Shown here piece by piece: positions 24,591 to 35,899 of a stretch of 64,000 bases of DNA. This DNA comes from Diplocarpon mali. Lineage: Eukaryota > Ascomycota > Leotiomycetes > Helotiales > Drepanopezizaceae. The DNA is taken from NCBI GenBank assembly GCA_024741835.1, contig JAENRP010000158.1, positions 361 through 64,360 of the forward strand. Direction: 5' to 3'. The notes below the pieces were generated by a model. The model saw only the letters and a list, made by a program, of their open reading frames with translations, made no database searches and was not told where the DNA came from. The translations under genes were made by a program, and so were the position numbers. The stretch's first letter is position 1. The number at the start of each line of letters is the position of its first letter.

Positions 24591-24607
24591 AGGTTTTGCC
24601 GTTTTCC

Positions 24608-24999
24608 AATTGCGAGCCTGGCTTAAGAGTCATTTTTAATAAAACCGCAAGATCCACTTACAGTCCTAGCTTAAGAGTCGTCTTTAACGAATTCGCGAAT
24701 TTCACTCGCAGTCCTAGCCTAAGAGTTATTATTAGCGAATTTGCAGAATCTACTCGCGGTCCTGGCCTAAGAGTCATTTCTATCAAATTCACTTATAATC
24801 CTAGCTTAGGAGTCATCTTTAAGGACACTTTGCACTCTACTTATAGTCTTAGCTTAAGAGTCATTTTCGCGAATTTTACTTACAATCCTAGCTTAGGAGT
24901 CTATCTATTCTCCCTATCTTTACTTAATTGTATTAAGGTAAAGAGTGCACTTTCCTTAAAGGAATCTACTTATAGGTCTGGCCTAAGAGTCAATTTCTA
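24608..24999. repeat. minisatellite-like array, eight copies of a CCTGGCCTAAGAGTC motif
   Basis: Eight cores of the form (C/T)(C/T)T(G/A)GC(C/T)TAAGAGTC, spaced mostly 39-48 bp and once about 90 bp. Several are preceded by ACTCGCAG or ACTTA(C/T)A. Both strands stay largely open. Plus reads repeated P-S/G-L-R-V; minus, the coding direction of Copia I, reads repeated D-S-x-A-R-T. Spacings of 48 and 39 keep frame. It lies between the gag/protease part and integrase of Copia I. Confidence 0.8.
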
Positions 25000-25024
25000 T
25001 AATATCACCTTTAAGATAATATAA

Positions 25025-26517
25025 AGTCTATCTTTGATTTTAGCTTTAAAGATCACTTTATAATTATTATTTATAAACTATATAAATTGATTATTAAAAA
25101 CTCTTATATAATTCAACTCTATATAGATCTTGCGATTAGATAAAAGATTAATGCTTAAGCTAAATATAAAGAGAACATTTTGCAAAAGGAAAGAAATGCT
25201 AGCAATATTTATCTCTACTATACCTATTGAGTCTATATATAACCTTTTACTACCAACCTTAATAAAGCGCCTTTTTATTTTAATAAATAGGCCTTTAAAT
25301 AAGTAGGGTTTATTAGTTATATATATTATGCAACTAGTATTACTATACCAGTTGGATTTAAGGATCTTATAAAGATCGGCTTTTAAGATATAGGCATCTT
25401 TATCATAATTATCGTCTGAATTATCAAAAGTGGATTTAAGTTTAAATAACCTACTATTATTATTAAAGGTATCTGCTAAAGTTTTGGCTAAATAGCCTTT
25501 TCCTTTGCCTTTCCTTAATAGTTGCAGCCTTCGGCAGGATAAGGGCAGTTTACTTCTTAACTTCTACTTCGATTGCTTCTTAATATTAAAGCTAGTAACT
25601 ATATCAATCAGTTGCCTTCTAACTTTACAATTAGTAATATTATAAGTACTATTATAGAAGTAGCATCCCCGATAAGCTTAAGGGCTTGTCCTACGCTCCT
25701 TCCTCTTCTTAGGCTTATCGTTGCCCTATAACGCAGCATTTGCCGATTCAAAGCGTCCTTTAAGGTCTTGCTTAACAGTTTAAAGGAGGTCGATCTTCTT
25801 ATAGATCTTAAGGTTAGGTTAGATAAGAAGAAATTGTTTTATAATAGCGAACTTAAGAGGGAGGCTATTAAGTAGGAAATTAAAAAGCTAAGTTTCTTTA
25901 AAAGTCATAGCTATCCTAGGATCTGCGGCTCTTACTCTCCTCCTCGCTTTACGTAGTATAGATTAAGCAAAGTCTATATTTATATCTATATCCTTACTAT
26001 CTTTGTCTTTTCTATATTAAAATAAAGTGATCTACTATAGTAGATACTAGGTATTAAGGGCAATTGTCTAAGAGTATTTTACTTTCAAAGTATCCTATCT
26101 TATCTTTATATTATTATAAACTTAAATAAAATCTCTATATTTATCGCTTAAACCTCTATTAATCTTAAGCTTGCATTTGGCTAAGGCCAGCCTATACTCC
26201 TTCTCCTTTTCTATATTTAGAATCTACCTTTAGGAATCTTAGTTATTATCTACTAAGGCTCTTAGGCTAAGCTTATTTAGTATATCTGGCAAATCTTTAG
26301 CAGTTATATTAGCTATTGAAGTAGAACTGGACGAATCGGTAAAGGGAGTATAAGAGGCTATTCTCGCGTATTTAATAAGTGTCTTTTAAATTGCCATTTC
26401 AATACCTTTGCTCTTAAAGTAAAGCTCTAAATCGTCGAATCATCGTTGCCAGTTCTTTTAAAAGAGTTAAAGGTCTCTAGGCCTAGTATTTCAATTAGAA
26501 TCGGAAGCTATTGCCAT
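25025..26517 (-). pseudogene. Copia I gag and protease region
   Basis: Starts at an intact ATG (complement of 26515-26517) about 400 bp inside the 5' LTR. Early phrases such as NWQRWFDDLELYFKSKGIE (one Trp read through a stop) are typical of copia gag. A charged helical region runs to about 26100. A decayed zinc knuckle, C-x2-Y(C)-x4-x-x4-C, lies around 25670-25625, with the last Cys intact. The protease should lie at about 25400-25050, but I cannot point to a surviving D-S-G. RIP stops throughout. Confidence 0.65.
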
Positions 26518-26918
26518 TTCGAATAGAATTGCGTTTAAAATCAAATAAATTAAATAGTTAAGGGCACTCCTCCTATCGAAAAGTTGAAATAATTAAATAG
26601 TAGGTATTATAGAAGTATTAAATAGGAAGGAAGTCCTCTTATCGAAAAGGGTTTTTTAAGTTATAACGCAAGGAATCACACCTCCTACGAAATACAGTAA
26701 AGCAAGGAATCACACCTCTTATAATACCAAAGGGGTTATAGAGCAAGGAATCACACCTCTTGCAATACAGGTTAGCTAAATAGGGAATCATACTTCCTAT
26801 TCGCCGATTGCTCGCCTCTTACTACAAGTCTCGTTCAACTTCCTACTAATAATTGCAGCGCAAGTGCTTTCTAAGGGAAGTTAATAATCTATTATCGGTC
26901 TATCTAGGGCTTATAACC

Positions 26919-27113
26919 TATTAAGCTTAAGTAAGTCGGCGCAGTAGGTATAGGAAACTTCTAAAGGTTGATAGTCGATATATTAGTAAGAGTTAAGGAA
27001 GGAAGGTTACCCCTTTCTTACCTATAGCTATATATATATCAATATCCTATTAACTAAGCAATAGGGTCATATAATAATACATTGGAATGATAGCTGTATC
27101 ACCCATCTCAATA
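26919..27113 (-). repeat. Copia I 5' LTR
   Basis: 195 bp, followed on the plus strand by the AAACT target duplication and the resumed Copia H frame. Confidence 0.9.
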
Positions 27114-28680
27114 AAACTAATTCTTATAAAGATGTACTATTCTATTGGCAAGGTCGAATGGTATTATCGCCCTTTAAGATATGCCTTTAAGATAATGATA
27201 GCTAAACACCCTTAATTAAGCGACGATAAGAGGCTACAAATGGCCGTTAAAGTAGTTAATAATATAGTAGGGCCTAATAGGATGATTCCTACCTTGCTTA
27301 TTTTCAAGGCATATTTAAGGCTAATTGAACTAGATCTATCAAATCTATCGGTAGAATAGAGGGTAGTAATAATTAAAAAGGCTATAAAGGAAGTTAGGAA
27401 GATCTATGCTACTCGCAAGGTCAATAATGCTTTAAGTATAAAGAATGGCCTTAGAACCACTTATATCTACGATTTAAGGCTAAAAGACCTAGTATTAATA
27501 TATTAGGAAAAGGGAAGATAGATAGGCCTATTTGAGTTCCTAGGCTTAAAGAACGAAACCTATATAATTAATATCGGTGGTAGAATAAAGTACTTTAGGT
27601 TAATAAGCGTATGCTTATTTAAAATTGATAATAAATAAAATTGCTTAAAGGAAACTAAAGGAACTAAACCTAAGGATCGAACGACTATTGAAAGGGAGTA
27701 GAATGCAACCGACGTTAATAAAGAAGTAGAGCCCTCTCGCTTAGTTAAGCCGCAACTTAATAGCCGCAAGCAATTGCTAAGAGTAGAGGTTCCCTTTATT
27801 AAGCCTATTTCCGGCCTTCTTATAATTGATAATAATTATAATGCTAAGATATAGATATCCTTTAGAGTAGATAATAAGCTATATATAGCTAAATCGGAGG
27901 TATTCCTAATAGAGAAGGAGAATAGGGACTAAGAACTATTGCAGAAGCTATAGGCAAAAGGCAAGATTACCACTCTTAGGCGCCCTTTTTAGCAATCTCG
28001 CCTAAAGGAGTACTAAGGGCTAATAAATAGAGGGGTATTTGTACTAATAAACAAAAATGACCTTGCTATAAAAGGCAAGAGGATCTTCAAATCGAGAATA
28101 GTTAATAAGATAAAGGGGAAGGAGATAGATCACCTATTTAAGAAATCACGCTTAGTTATATAGGCCTGGAATAATATTAGTAAGAAGGAGGAAGGTATAA
28201 TCATTTAATTCCTAACTATTTAATAAGCAAGCTAACGCCTTTTAATATCACTTTCGGCATTAATCTAAGAACACTTTAAAGAATAGGGCAAGAAGGGCAT
28301 TCTCAGCCTATAGGACATTATACAAGCGTATACCTAGGCAGCTTTGAAGCTATTATGCGATATATTTATATTTCCCTTATAAGATATCGCTAAGCTATTC
28401 CCCGCAGGTACGGTCTTTAAAGTGGTGCTGCTGCTCTACGGCATTCCCGAATTAGGAAATCATTAGTTTAGCACCTACTATAAGCACTATTGCAGCAATC
28501 TTAGTATAGCTAACTCAACTTATGACCCCTATCTATTATTAACCTTAAGCAATTCTCCCTTTTTCGGCATAATAAGAATACAAACGGACGACACTTTAAT
28601 ACTTAGAGAAGCAGACTTCTTGAAAAAGGAGGAGGACGAGATTAAAAGGGTAGGATTCCTCACAAAGCTAATACAATACC
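27114..28680 (+). pseudogene. Copia H polyprotein, segment 2: integrase C-terminus and RT
   Basis: Resumes the segment 1 frame after Copia I. The integrase catalytic Glu context SIGKVEWYYRPLR follows immediately, then RLQMAVKVVNN and PTLLIFKAYLR, a helical linker, and a C-terminal integrase fold to about 27610. RT starts near 28020 (GVFVLINKND, KRIFKSRIVN) and includes LLLYGIPELGNH near 28440 and an intact Q-T-D-D-T-L catalytic loop at about 28581-28598. It ends at the target duplication ATACC of Gypsy B (28676-28680) and continues at 43442. The RT Asp pair survives RIP here. Confidence 0.85.
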
Positions 28681-28987
28681 TGTAACGGCTGCACCTCCAC
28701 TTAGTGCAATTACTTAGGAGTACGGCGTTTTAAGGTTTTGCAATCTTGATTCGACGCAGGGTTATCTTAAATCGATCCTAAAGGTGCAAAAGGATATTCT
28801 TATATAATATTACATAAATGGATAAAGAGCCTTAAGCTGCTTATATATATAAGGAAGAAGGGTTCTCTCTTAAAGAGGGCTCTTTAACTTCTTTGTTTCC
28901 TTTATATTAGACTTATAGAATACGCCTTTTGCACCACTTCTTACTCTTATACTTGATCTTGCACTTTGGCGGTTTTATATTATTATA
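28681..28987 (+). repeat. Gypsy B 5' LTR
   Basis: 307 bp, starting TGTAACGGCTGCACC; reverse complement of the A, C and D LTR orientation. The 3' edge is RIP-changed (TATTATA). Confidence 0.92.
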
Positions 28988-30620
28988 TTAAATAAAGAAG
29001 TTCTTTTCTACTAGGGATAGCTTTTAATAATATCCTACCCCTTTTGAAAAATCGATTTGCAGTTATTTCGACTTTCGATAGAGTTAGGATCTTAAAGATC
29101 TTTTAAATAAACTGAAAGCTTAAGTATAGCTTATTAATTAGTATAATCGAAGAACGCTTTCATTAGCCGGATTTTCTTAACTACTCCTTTTATAAAAGTA
29201 CTATAAGCAGAAGTTAAGAGAGTACTACGCTATTAGAACCCTTTTTCTATAAAACCCCTTTTTAACCGAATTACTATTAAAACTAAAATTGGTAAAATGA
29301 ATTCCCTACTAGCCGGAAGTTAATAAACCTAGAATATACCTAGTTTGTTTAAGGAACCAGCTTCTATAAGGAGTACCCCTACCCTAGCCCCTAGGGCCAG
29401 ACCTTCCTTTACTATTAAGGGCAAGAGATTATAATGCTATAACTAAGCCAACTAAGATAAATAAGACTTTTTAAACCTAAACGTCTTATAAGGAATAGTC
29501 TTAGGTTTAAAGGAATCTTTATAACGCTAAGATCAATTTAATTAATAATTGTAAAGTAAGATTAGTAGGATTGCTTAAGCTATCTTTAACCTAAAGACCC
29601 TAGCTTATTAAAGCTAAGAGATAGCTTAGCGCGTATATTAAACTATTAAGCGAGATTCTACCTACTCTTGTAAGGCTTAGCCTCCTTTAGAAGTCGATAT
29701 AGATATAAAACGGCTAAAAATTCAGCTAATTGAAAAGATTACCCCCCTTGATAATAGGACCTCCTTAATATATAAGTAATAGTTAGCTTTAGTCTAAGAC
29801 CAATTATAAGTCAATGCCGACTTATATTTGAATAAGCAAGCTCGCCGAGTCTTTATTTAAAGATCTATTATAAGATAAGCCTAAACGTACCTCAAACCTT
29901 AGTACCTCTTAAAGACTAACCCCTTTTAAAACTATTAAGAAATAGTAGAACTGCTAAGCAGTTACTTTTTAATTAGCTAAGAGGTAAACCTATTTTAATC
30001 CACTTTCTATTACCTTTATATAAAAGAAGCCGGTTATTTTAAAGAAACTTTCCCTTAATTTCAGGCCTGATTCTAATCTACTATAATTTAAAAAGAGGTC
30101 TTAAGATCTAAGTAGTTCTTCTTTATATAAAATAAGATTACCTCTTAGCTTAGAGCTGCTTGCGCCTTAGCTAAGGCCTCTTAGGAGAAGGACTATACTA
30201 TTATAATTAACTAATTGAACGCCCTTAATACTAAACGCTAAAGTAACCAACTTTTCAACCCTTTAATTAAAAGCAAGGCAACTCTAGTATTATACTAAAA
30301 GATATCCGATTCGCTTCTTAATAAGACCGCTTGCGGTCTAAGCGCTAGAAGTACCACTTGAGTTTTTAAGTCATTAGCCCTAAAGCCTATTACTCCTTTT
30401 TACTAAGATATGCTAGCTAAGGCTAGTTTTCCTACTTTGCCCTTTAAGCAAGCTACCTACTATACTTATAGTAAAACTAGTTATTATAAGACTAAGTGCC
30501 CTTTTATAGGTAAGATTAATACTTTAGAAGATATAAAGGAATCTGATCCAACTCTGGACTTAATTAAAAATAGGGTTAAAATAGAAGAAGATTAGGAAAA
30601 TGAAAAGGCTTAGGAAAAGA
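28988..30620 (+). pseudogene. gag: Gypsy B gag
   Basis: Plus-strand gag homologous to A and C on the opposite strand. The first 250 bp are leader. Capsid-like helical segments lie about 29440-30000. The zinc knuckle, near 30450-30500, reads as TYYTYSKTSYYKTKCPF. Its spacing fits a C-x2-C-x4-H-x4-C knuckle in which several Cys and His codons became Tyr by RIP and only the last Cys is left. An acidic tail (DPTLDLIKNRVKIEED) closes it. Gag is in frame 2 and pol in frame 1, so a -1 shift near 30600 would have been needed. Confidence 0.7.
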
Positions 30621-33600
30621 CTCCTACTTAAGCTTACAAAAGTATAACTTATTAAAGCTAGATCTTAACTCTTTAATAGGAGGGAAGCAATTCCTAACCT
30701 CTTATACTATTAGTATAAATAGACTTAAAGTATTATTATTAGCTTTAATAGATACTAAAGCCTTTAGTTACCTATTTTTAAATTATTCCTTTTCTATACG
30801 TCTTTTAAAAGCGATTAGCTTTAAAATTCTTCCTCTTCTAATCTCTATTCTTATCTATGGATTTTAAAATACTATTTGCGCATAAGCTATATACTATATG
30901 CGCTTTTACTTAATAATTAATAAAAGGCATATTTATAACTACCCTTAGGTTATTCTTAACCTAAGCTAGCGCAATACTATTATTAGAGTCAAATGGATAC
31001 GCCGATTCTAACTTAAACTTAATCCAAAGGAAAACTGATTTATATAGCCTTTATATTATCCCTTATCTCCTTAATTTATAAAGGAAATTGTCATTTGTCT
31101 TTCCCCTTTTAAAGGACTTCGGATCCGACCTAACTATTAAGCTAACGTTAATTATAAAGAATAGGAAATGGCTATAGATAAAGCTTAATAAATTAATAGA
31201 AGATAGTCTTATATTAATTTAATAGTCTTAACTAGGCGTAAGATCCTTATTGCTATTACTAGGCTAGCGCCCCTATCTATAACTAAGCCAGATCTAGGAA
31301 AATAGTCTAATACAAATCGATTATAATCTAACCCTATTTGCAAATACCTTAAAGCTGCGGTTCCTATTTGCGAAATTAGTACTAACGCCTTTTATTATAA
31401 TATAAAGTATAAGAAGACGGAGTTCTTTTAAACTAGTATTTATAAAGTGGATAGGATTCTAAAGGAAAGATATAAGCCTAAGAATTTTAATATTAAAAAG
31501 CTAATTAACAATCGACTTTTAAAATAGTACTAATCTCTAAGATAAGCCTTTTTAAAAAGGGATGCAGATACCCTCCCTTCCTATTAGTACTATAATTATA
31601 AGATATAGCTAAAAGGGCCTTTGCCTAATGCCTATTTGCCCCTTTACTATTAATCTACTAAAGAGCTTAAGGTTATAAAGGAGTACTTACTTAAGAATTT
31701 AAATAAAGGCTTTATTAAGATAAGTACTAGCCCCTTTGCTTTGCTAATGCTATTTGTAAAGAAGGCCAATAGTAGCCTTTGATTTTATATAGACTATTAA
31801 AAGCTAAACGCACTAACTTAAAAAGACGCTTACCTAATTCTAAGGATAGACGAGCTTTTAGGACAAGTATCTAAAGCTAAGATTTTTATAAAACTAGATA
31901 TTTAAGCCGCTTTTAATTAGATATAAATAGACCTTAAATTAGAGGAGTATACTACCTTTTAAATAAGGTATAGATCCTATAAATATAAGGTTCTCCTATT
32001 TAGCCTTTATAATAGACTTAGTACTTACTAATAGTATATAAATAACATTCTTTTAAATTATTTAAATGATTTTTATATAATATATTTAAATAATATTTTA
32101 ATTTACTTTAAGAATATTAAAGAGTATTAGGATTATATTAAAAAGGTATTGAAATGACTTTTAAAGGCTGGCCTTTAAGTAGATATTAAGAAGTATAAGT
32201 TCTATATTACTTGAACTTAATACCTTAGATATATTCTAATAATAACTAAGATCGAACTGGACCTTAAAAAGGTTGAACTATTATATAATTAGAAGTATTT
32301 AAAAACTGTTATTAAAATAAAGTCCTACTTAGGATTTTATAAGTTCTACTAATAGTTTATTTACAACTTTAAGCTAATTGCTAAACCCTTTTCTATTCTA
32401 ACTTAACTGATAGTACTTTAGAATTAGATAGAAGAGTACTAAATCGCTTTTAAAGAGCTTTATAAGCAGTTGCTCTTAATTTAGCAGATTTACTATTTTA
32501 ACCCTGACTTGCTTATAAAGCTGGAAACTAATGCTTCTAATAGCGTTATTGCTAAAGTACTTTCTTAGCAATACTCTAATAAGCAATAGTACCTAATCGG
32601 CTTCTATTCGCATATACTCTTTAGCTATAAATCTAATTGGGAAATATATAATAAGGAACTCTTTGCTATTATTAAATCCTACTATAAATAGAGACCTAAG
32701 CTTATATTACTTAAGAAGCAAGTTGATATTTACTTAGATTACCGCTCCCTTAAGTACTTTATAACTACTAAGGTTCTAATTGCGAAATAGTATTAATAGA
32801 TAGAATTTTTATCTAACTTTAATTTTCAAATTGTATATACTCCTAGCAAAGATAATTAGAAGGCTGATATTCTTAGCTGCTAAGAGTAGGATATGCTAGT
32901 TTATAAATAAGCGAAGCTAAATAGCTGATCCTAGGTTCTAATTTCCTTAGCCTAGTTGGACCTTTGAATTAATACCAAATTAGTTGAAAAATTTCTCGCC
33001 GAATCTGCCAAAGGCACTTTAGCCCTAATATTAACTAATATACCTAATTCGACTTTAAATCAACCTAAGGATTCCTTTAATTTAATTGAAAAGCTTTATT
33101 AAAATAATTGCAAATCCTTTTAAAAGATTTATACTAACCTTCTTAAGAACTACTCTTTAAAAGATAGATTGCTTTACTTTAAGGAGCGTCTTTGCATATA
33201 CTATAATACTCTATTATATACTTATCTAATTTAAAAAGCTTATAACTAACCTTTAAGCGCGCACCTTAATAGCTTAAAGACCTATTAGCTACTTGCTTTT
33301 AAGTACTATTAAGTTAGGATAGGTTCGGATTATAAAAGATTTATTACAAACTATAGACCTTATTAATTCTTACATTTGAAGATAATTAAATAATAAGGCC
33401 TTTTGCAGCCCTTCCCTATTCCTAACTATCTTATATAATACTTATATATGGATTTTAAGGATTTCCCTCTTAATAAGTATAGTTTTAATTAAATCCTAGT
33501 TTTTATAAACTGACTTAGTAAGAGCGCTATTATAATCTCTTATTAAAAGGATATTGACGCTTAAGGAACTACCCGATTGTTTATTTAATAGATATATCGA

Positions 33601-34615
33601 TTTAGCTATACTTTAGAGACAATTACCTTAGACTAAGGCCCTTAATTCGTCTCCTTATTTTAGAAAGAGTTCTACTATATTATTAGTATTAAGATTAAAC
33701 TCTTTATAGCGTATTATAAGGAGACTAACGGCTAAACGAAGATTATAAATAAGTATATTAATTTAAGGCTATAGCCTTTTATTAATTACTATTAAGATAA
33801 TTAAAGTAAGCTAATTCTATTAATAAATTATATATAATCTACCCTCTCTTATACTTCTATTAGTATAATCCTATATTAGCTTAAGTATAAAGTTGCACTT
33901 TAAATAAGTTAGGACTAGATCTTTTTAAAACCGTCTAGCTTATAAGAAAGATTAAATTAAGTAAAGGCTAGGCTAGTAGTAAAGAGGATATACTTAGCTT
34001 AAGAAGTAGCAAAAGGCAATATAGAATGCGCTTAAGAGAAAATGCAAAAGTCTATAAATCAATACTAAAAGGAGATTGATTAGAAACTTAAAGATATAAT
34101 CTACCTTTTAATAAAAAATCTTAAGAACTACTGCCTTAATAAGAAACTGGCTAATTAATAGGATAGCCCTTTTAAGGTTCTTAAAAAGGTAGGCAATTTA
34201 TATTAGATTAAGCTACTTATAGGTTTTATAATATATAATATCTTTATACTAGAGTTACTATTTAAAGATCTATAGAACCCTTTGCTAAGTTAAGAATAAC
34301 CCTGGCCTATTATAGAAAAGATCGTAAGGTAAGAAGAGTATAAAGTGTCTAAGATACTAAGTATATACCTATCTTAAGGAAAATTAGAGTATTAGGTCAA
34401 ATGGACTAGTTATAACCCTAATTTAAATTAGTATTATACCTTAAATTTTATAGGATCCTTATATAAGATTTGCGACTTTTATTAGGCTAATCTTATAAAG
34501 CTAAGACTACCTTAGAACTTATAAGCTTAGCTAAAGGCTTAGGAAAGTGGCATAGATGATTATAATTACTTAAAAGATAATAGGCCAAATGTGAAATAGG
34601 TTAGTAAATAAATTT
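30621..34615 (+). pseudogene. pol: Gypsy B pol: protease-RT-RNase H-integrase-chromodomain
   Basis: Frame 1. The protease is at 30661-30870, with the catalytic triplet reading DTKA. RT is around 31700-32330, where the Y-L-D-D loop reads YLNN at about 32083 (both Asp lost). RNase H at about 32515-32900 has LETNAS for LETDAS. Integrase spans about 33250-34050, the core beginning MDFKDFPLNKYS near 33448. The chromodomain at about 34330-34490 has EYKVSKILSI and VKWTSYNPN. A TAA matching the A, C and D end lies at about 34605, before the A-rich tract. Inactive. Confidence 0.82.
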
Positions 34616-34621
34616 AAAAAT

Positions 34622-34645
34622 NNNNNNNNNNNNNNNNNNNNNNNN
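34622..34645. other. assembly gap (24 N) in the A-rich tract
   Basis: 24 undetermined bases followed by a run of A, between pol and the antisense-ORF region of Gypsy B. C and D have a 20-60 bp homopolymer-rich tract here, so the gap is probably a length ambiguity rather than missing genes. Confidence 0.95.
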
Positions 34646-34786
34646 AAAAAAAAAAAAAAAAAAGGAGAAAAATAATAAAAATAGAAAAATAATAACACTA
34701 GGCCTACTGCCTCCTCCCCTTCCTCTTATAACTCCTTTGATCCCTCCTCCTTTACGCTTAAGGAGACGAGCTCTAATTCTATTCTA

Positions 34787-35658
34787 AAGCTAGAGCTTAC
34801 CTCCCTTCTACGCTCCTACTTAAAATAACCCTGACCTCCTTTTACTGCCGCTAGCGCCGCTTTACTAATTACCGCGCCTAATGCTACCCTTATTACTATA
34901 AGCCCCTCTCCCTTTATAAGAGACTCTGCTACTATAGTAGTCCGCTCTACTAATACGGTAATAGACCTTAGGAGGCTTAGTATAGTTTAGCTAGATTGCT
35001 CTAACCTTACTAGCCAGGACTTAATAAGGTTGCTGCGCTCCTATTAGAAAGTTAGCGATTAATTTAATATTAATTTAAGTTTAACTTATAATAACTATTA
35101 CCTAAACCTCCTTTAGTTAGCTTACTATAGCTTTAGCTATAGAATAGAGCTTTATAAGGCTAGCACGCTTAAGTTAAAAGCGGCTAATAGGAGCCTTTGC
35201 GCTAGCTATTAGCAAAAGGTTAATAAGGACTTAAGCGCGCTAAACTGCCTTTTAATAAAGCATCTTGCGATTCCTTGCTAAAACTGCCTATATATTATTA
35301 TTATTACTACTATTATCTTCCTCTTACTATTAGGCAGCCTTCCCTTACTACTTCTTAAGGGCTGCAGATAGCGCTGCAAACTCCTTACTAATATAAGAGG
35401 GAAGCTATAGATAAGTATTAGCTCAAATAGAACTCTAGAGTCGATTTAAAGTACTTATAGGAATATATTCTACCTTTTGCTCTTAGTATTAATAGCACTT
35501 TTTACTACGCTCTAATTCGAACTTACATTTATATATAATATCGCATATAAGGCGCTGCACGCATTAGTAATAATAAACGCGGTAGGCTATTGCAAAGGCG
35601 CCTAATAGCAAGGGAATTGGCACTATACGTATTAGATGCGATTTAACCTTAGACTAAG
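34787..35658 (-). pseudogene. antisense ORF of Gypsy B, main part
   Basis: Minus strand, opposite to gag-pol of its own element. Homologous to 44754-45686 in C and 60049-60981 in D. In-frame stops are RIP-type. The cysteine cluster reads C-Y-stop-Y near 35500. The 5' end is separated by Copia E: the first 21 codons with an intact ATG are at 42895-42833. The product is not recognised. Confidence 0.6.
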
Positions 35659-35830
35659 TGTTGCGCCATGAGGAGCCTCAGGCACTGAGGCATCTGAGGA
35701 CTGGCTTATGTAATGTACCCCTGAAGTGGCCACGGAGCACTTCTATAAAGGGAGCTCAGGTATATAGTTAGAGTAGAATTTTATAAGCTTCTGCTACTAC
35801 TGAGAATCCACCTTTAAATATAGCATAATA
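35659..35830 (+). repeat. Copia E 5' LTR
   Basis: 172 bp; includes GCACTGAGGCATCTGAGG and GTACCCCTGAAGTGGCCACG. Same family as 42661-42832, 51962-52133 and 58981-59152. Confidence 0.93.
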
Positions 35831-35899
35831 GTTATTAGTACTATTCGCGACTCTTAAGAGCAAACGATTAAAAATCTACTGTGTTTAGAGACTTCTTAA

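Larger units (their letters stand above)
21012..27113 (-). mobile_element. Copia I: LTR retrotransposon, minus strand, nested in Copia H
   Basis: 195-bp LTRs (21012-21206, 26919-27113) with TATTAAG/CTTAACA-type ends and a perfect AAACT duplication (21007-21011, 27114-27118). A complemented polypurine tract (CCCCTAC) lies inside the left LTR. The minus strand holds gag, protease, integrase, RT and RNase H in copia order. Removing the element and one AAACT joins the Copia H integrase in frame, with SIGKVE directly across the following codons. Confidence 0.92.

Noticed and set aside
24608..24999. CRISPR array
   Set aside because: Regularly spaced repeats, but with variable spacing and diverged repeats inside a fungal retrotransposon.
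24596..25024. 142-codon plus-strand ORF with repeated P-S-L-R-V
   Set aside because: Best explained as translation of a minisatellite; kept as a repeat, not as a gene.
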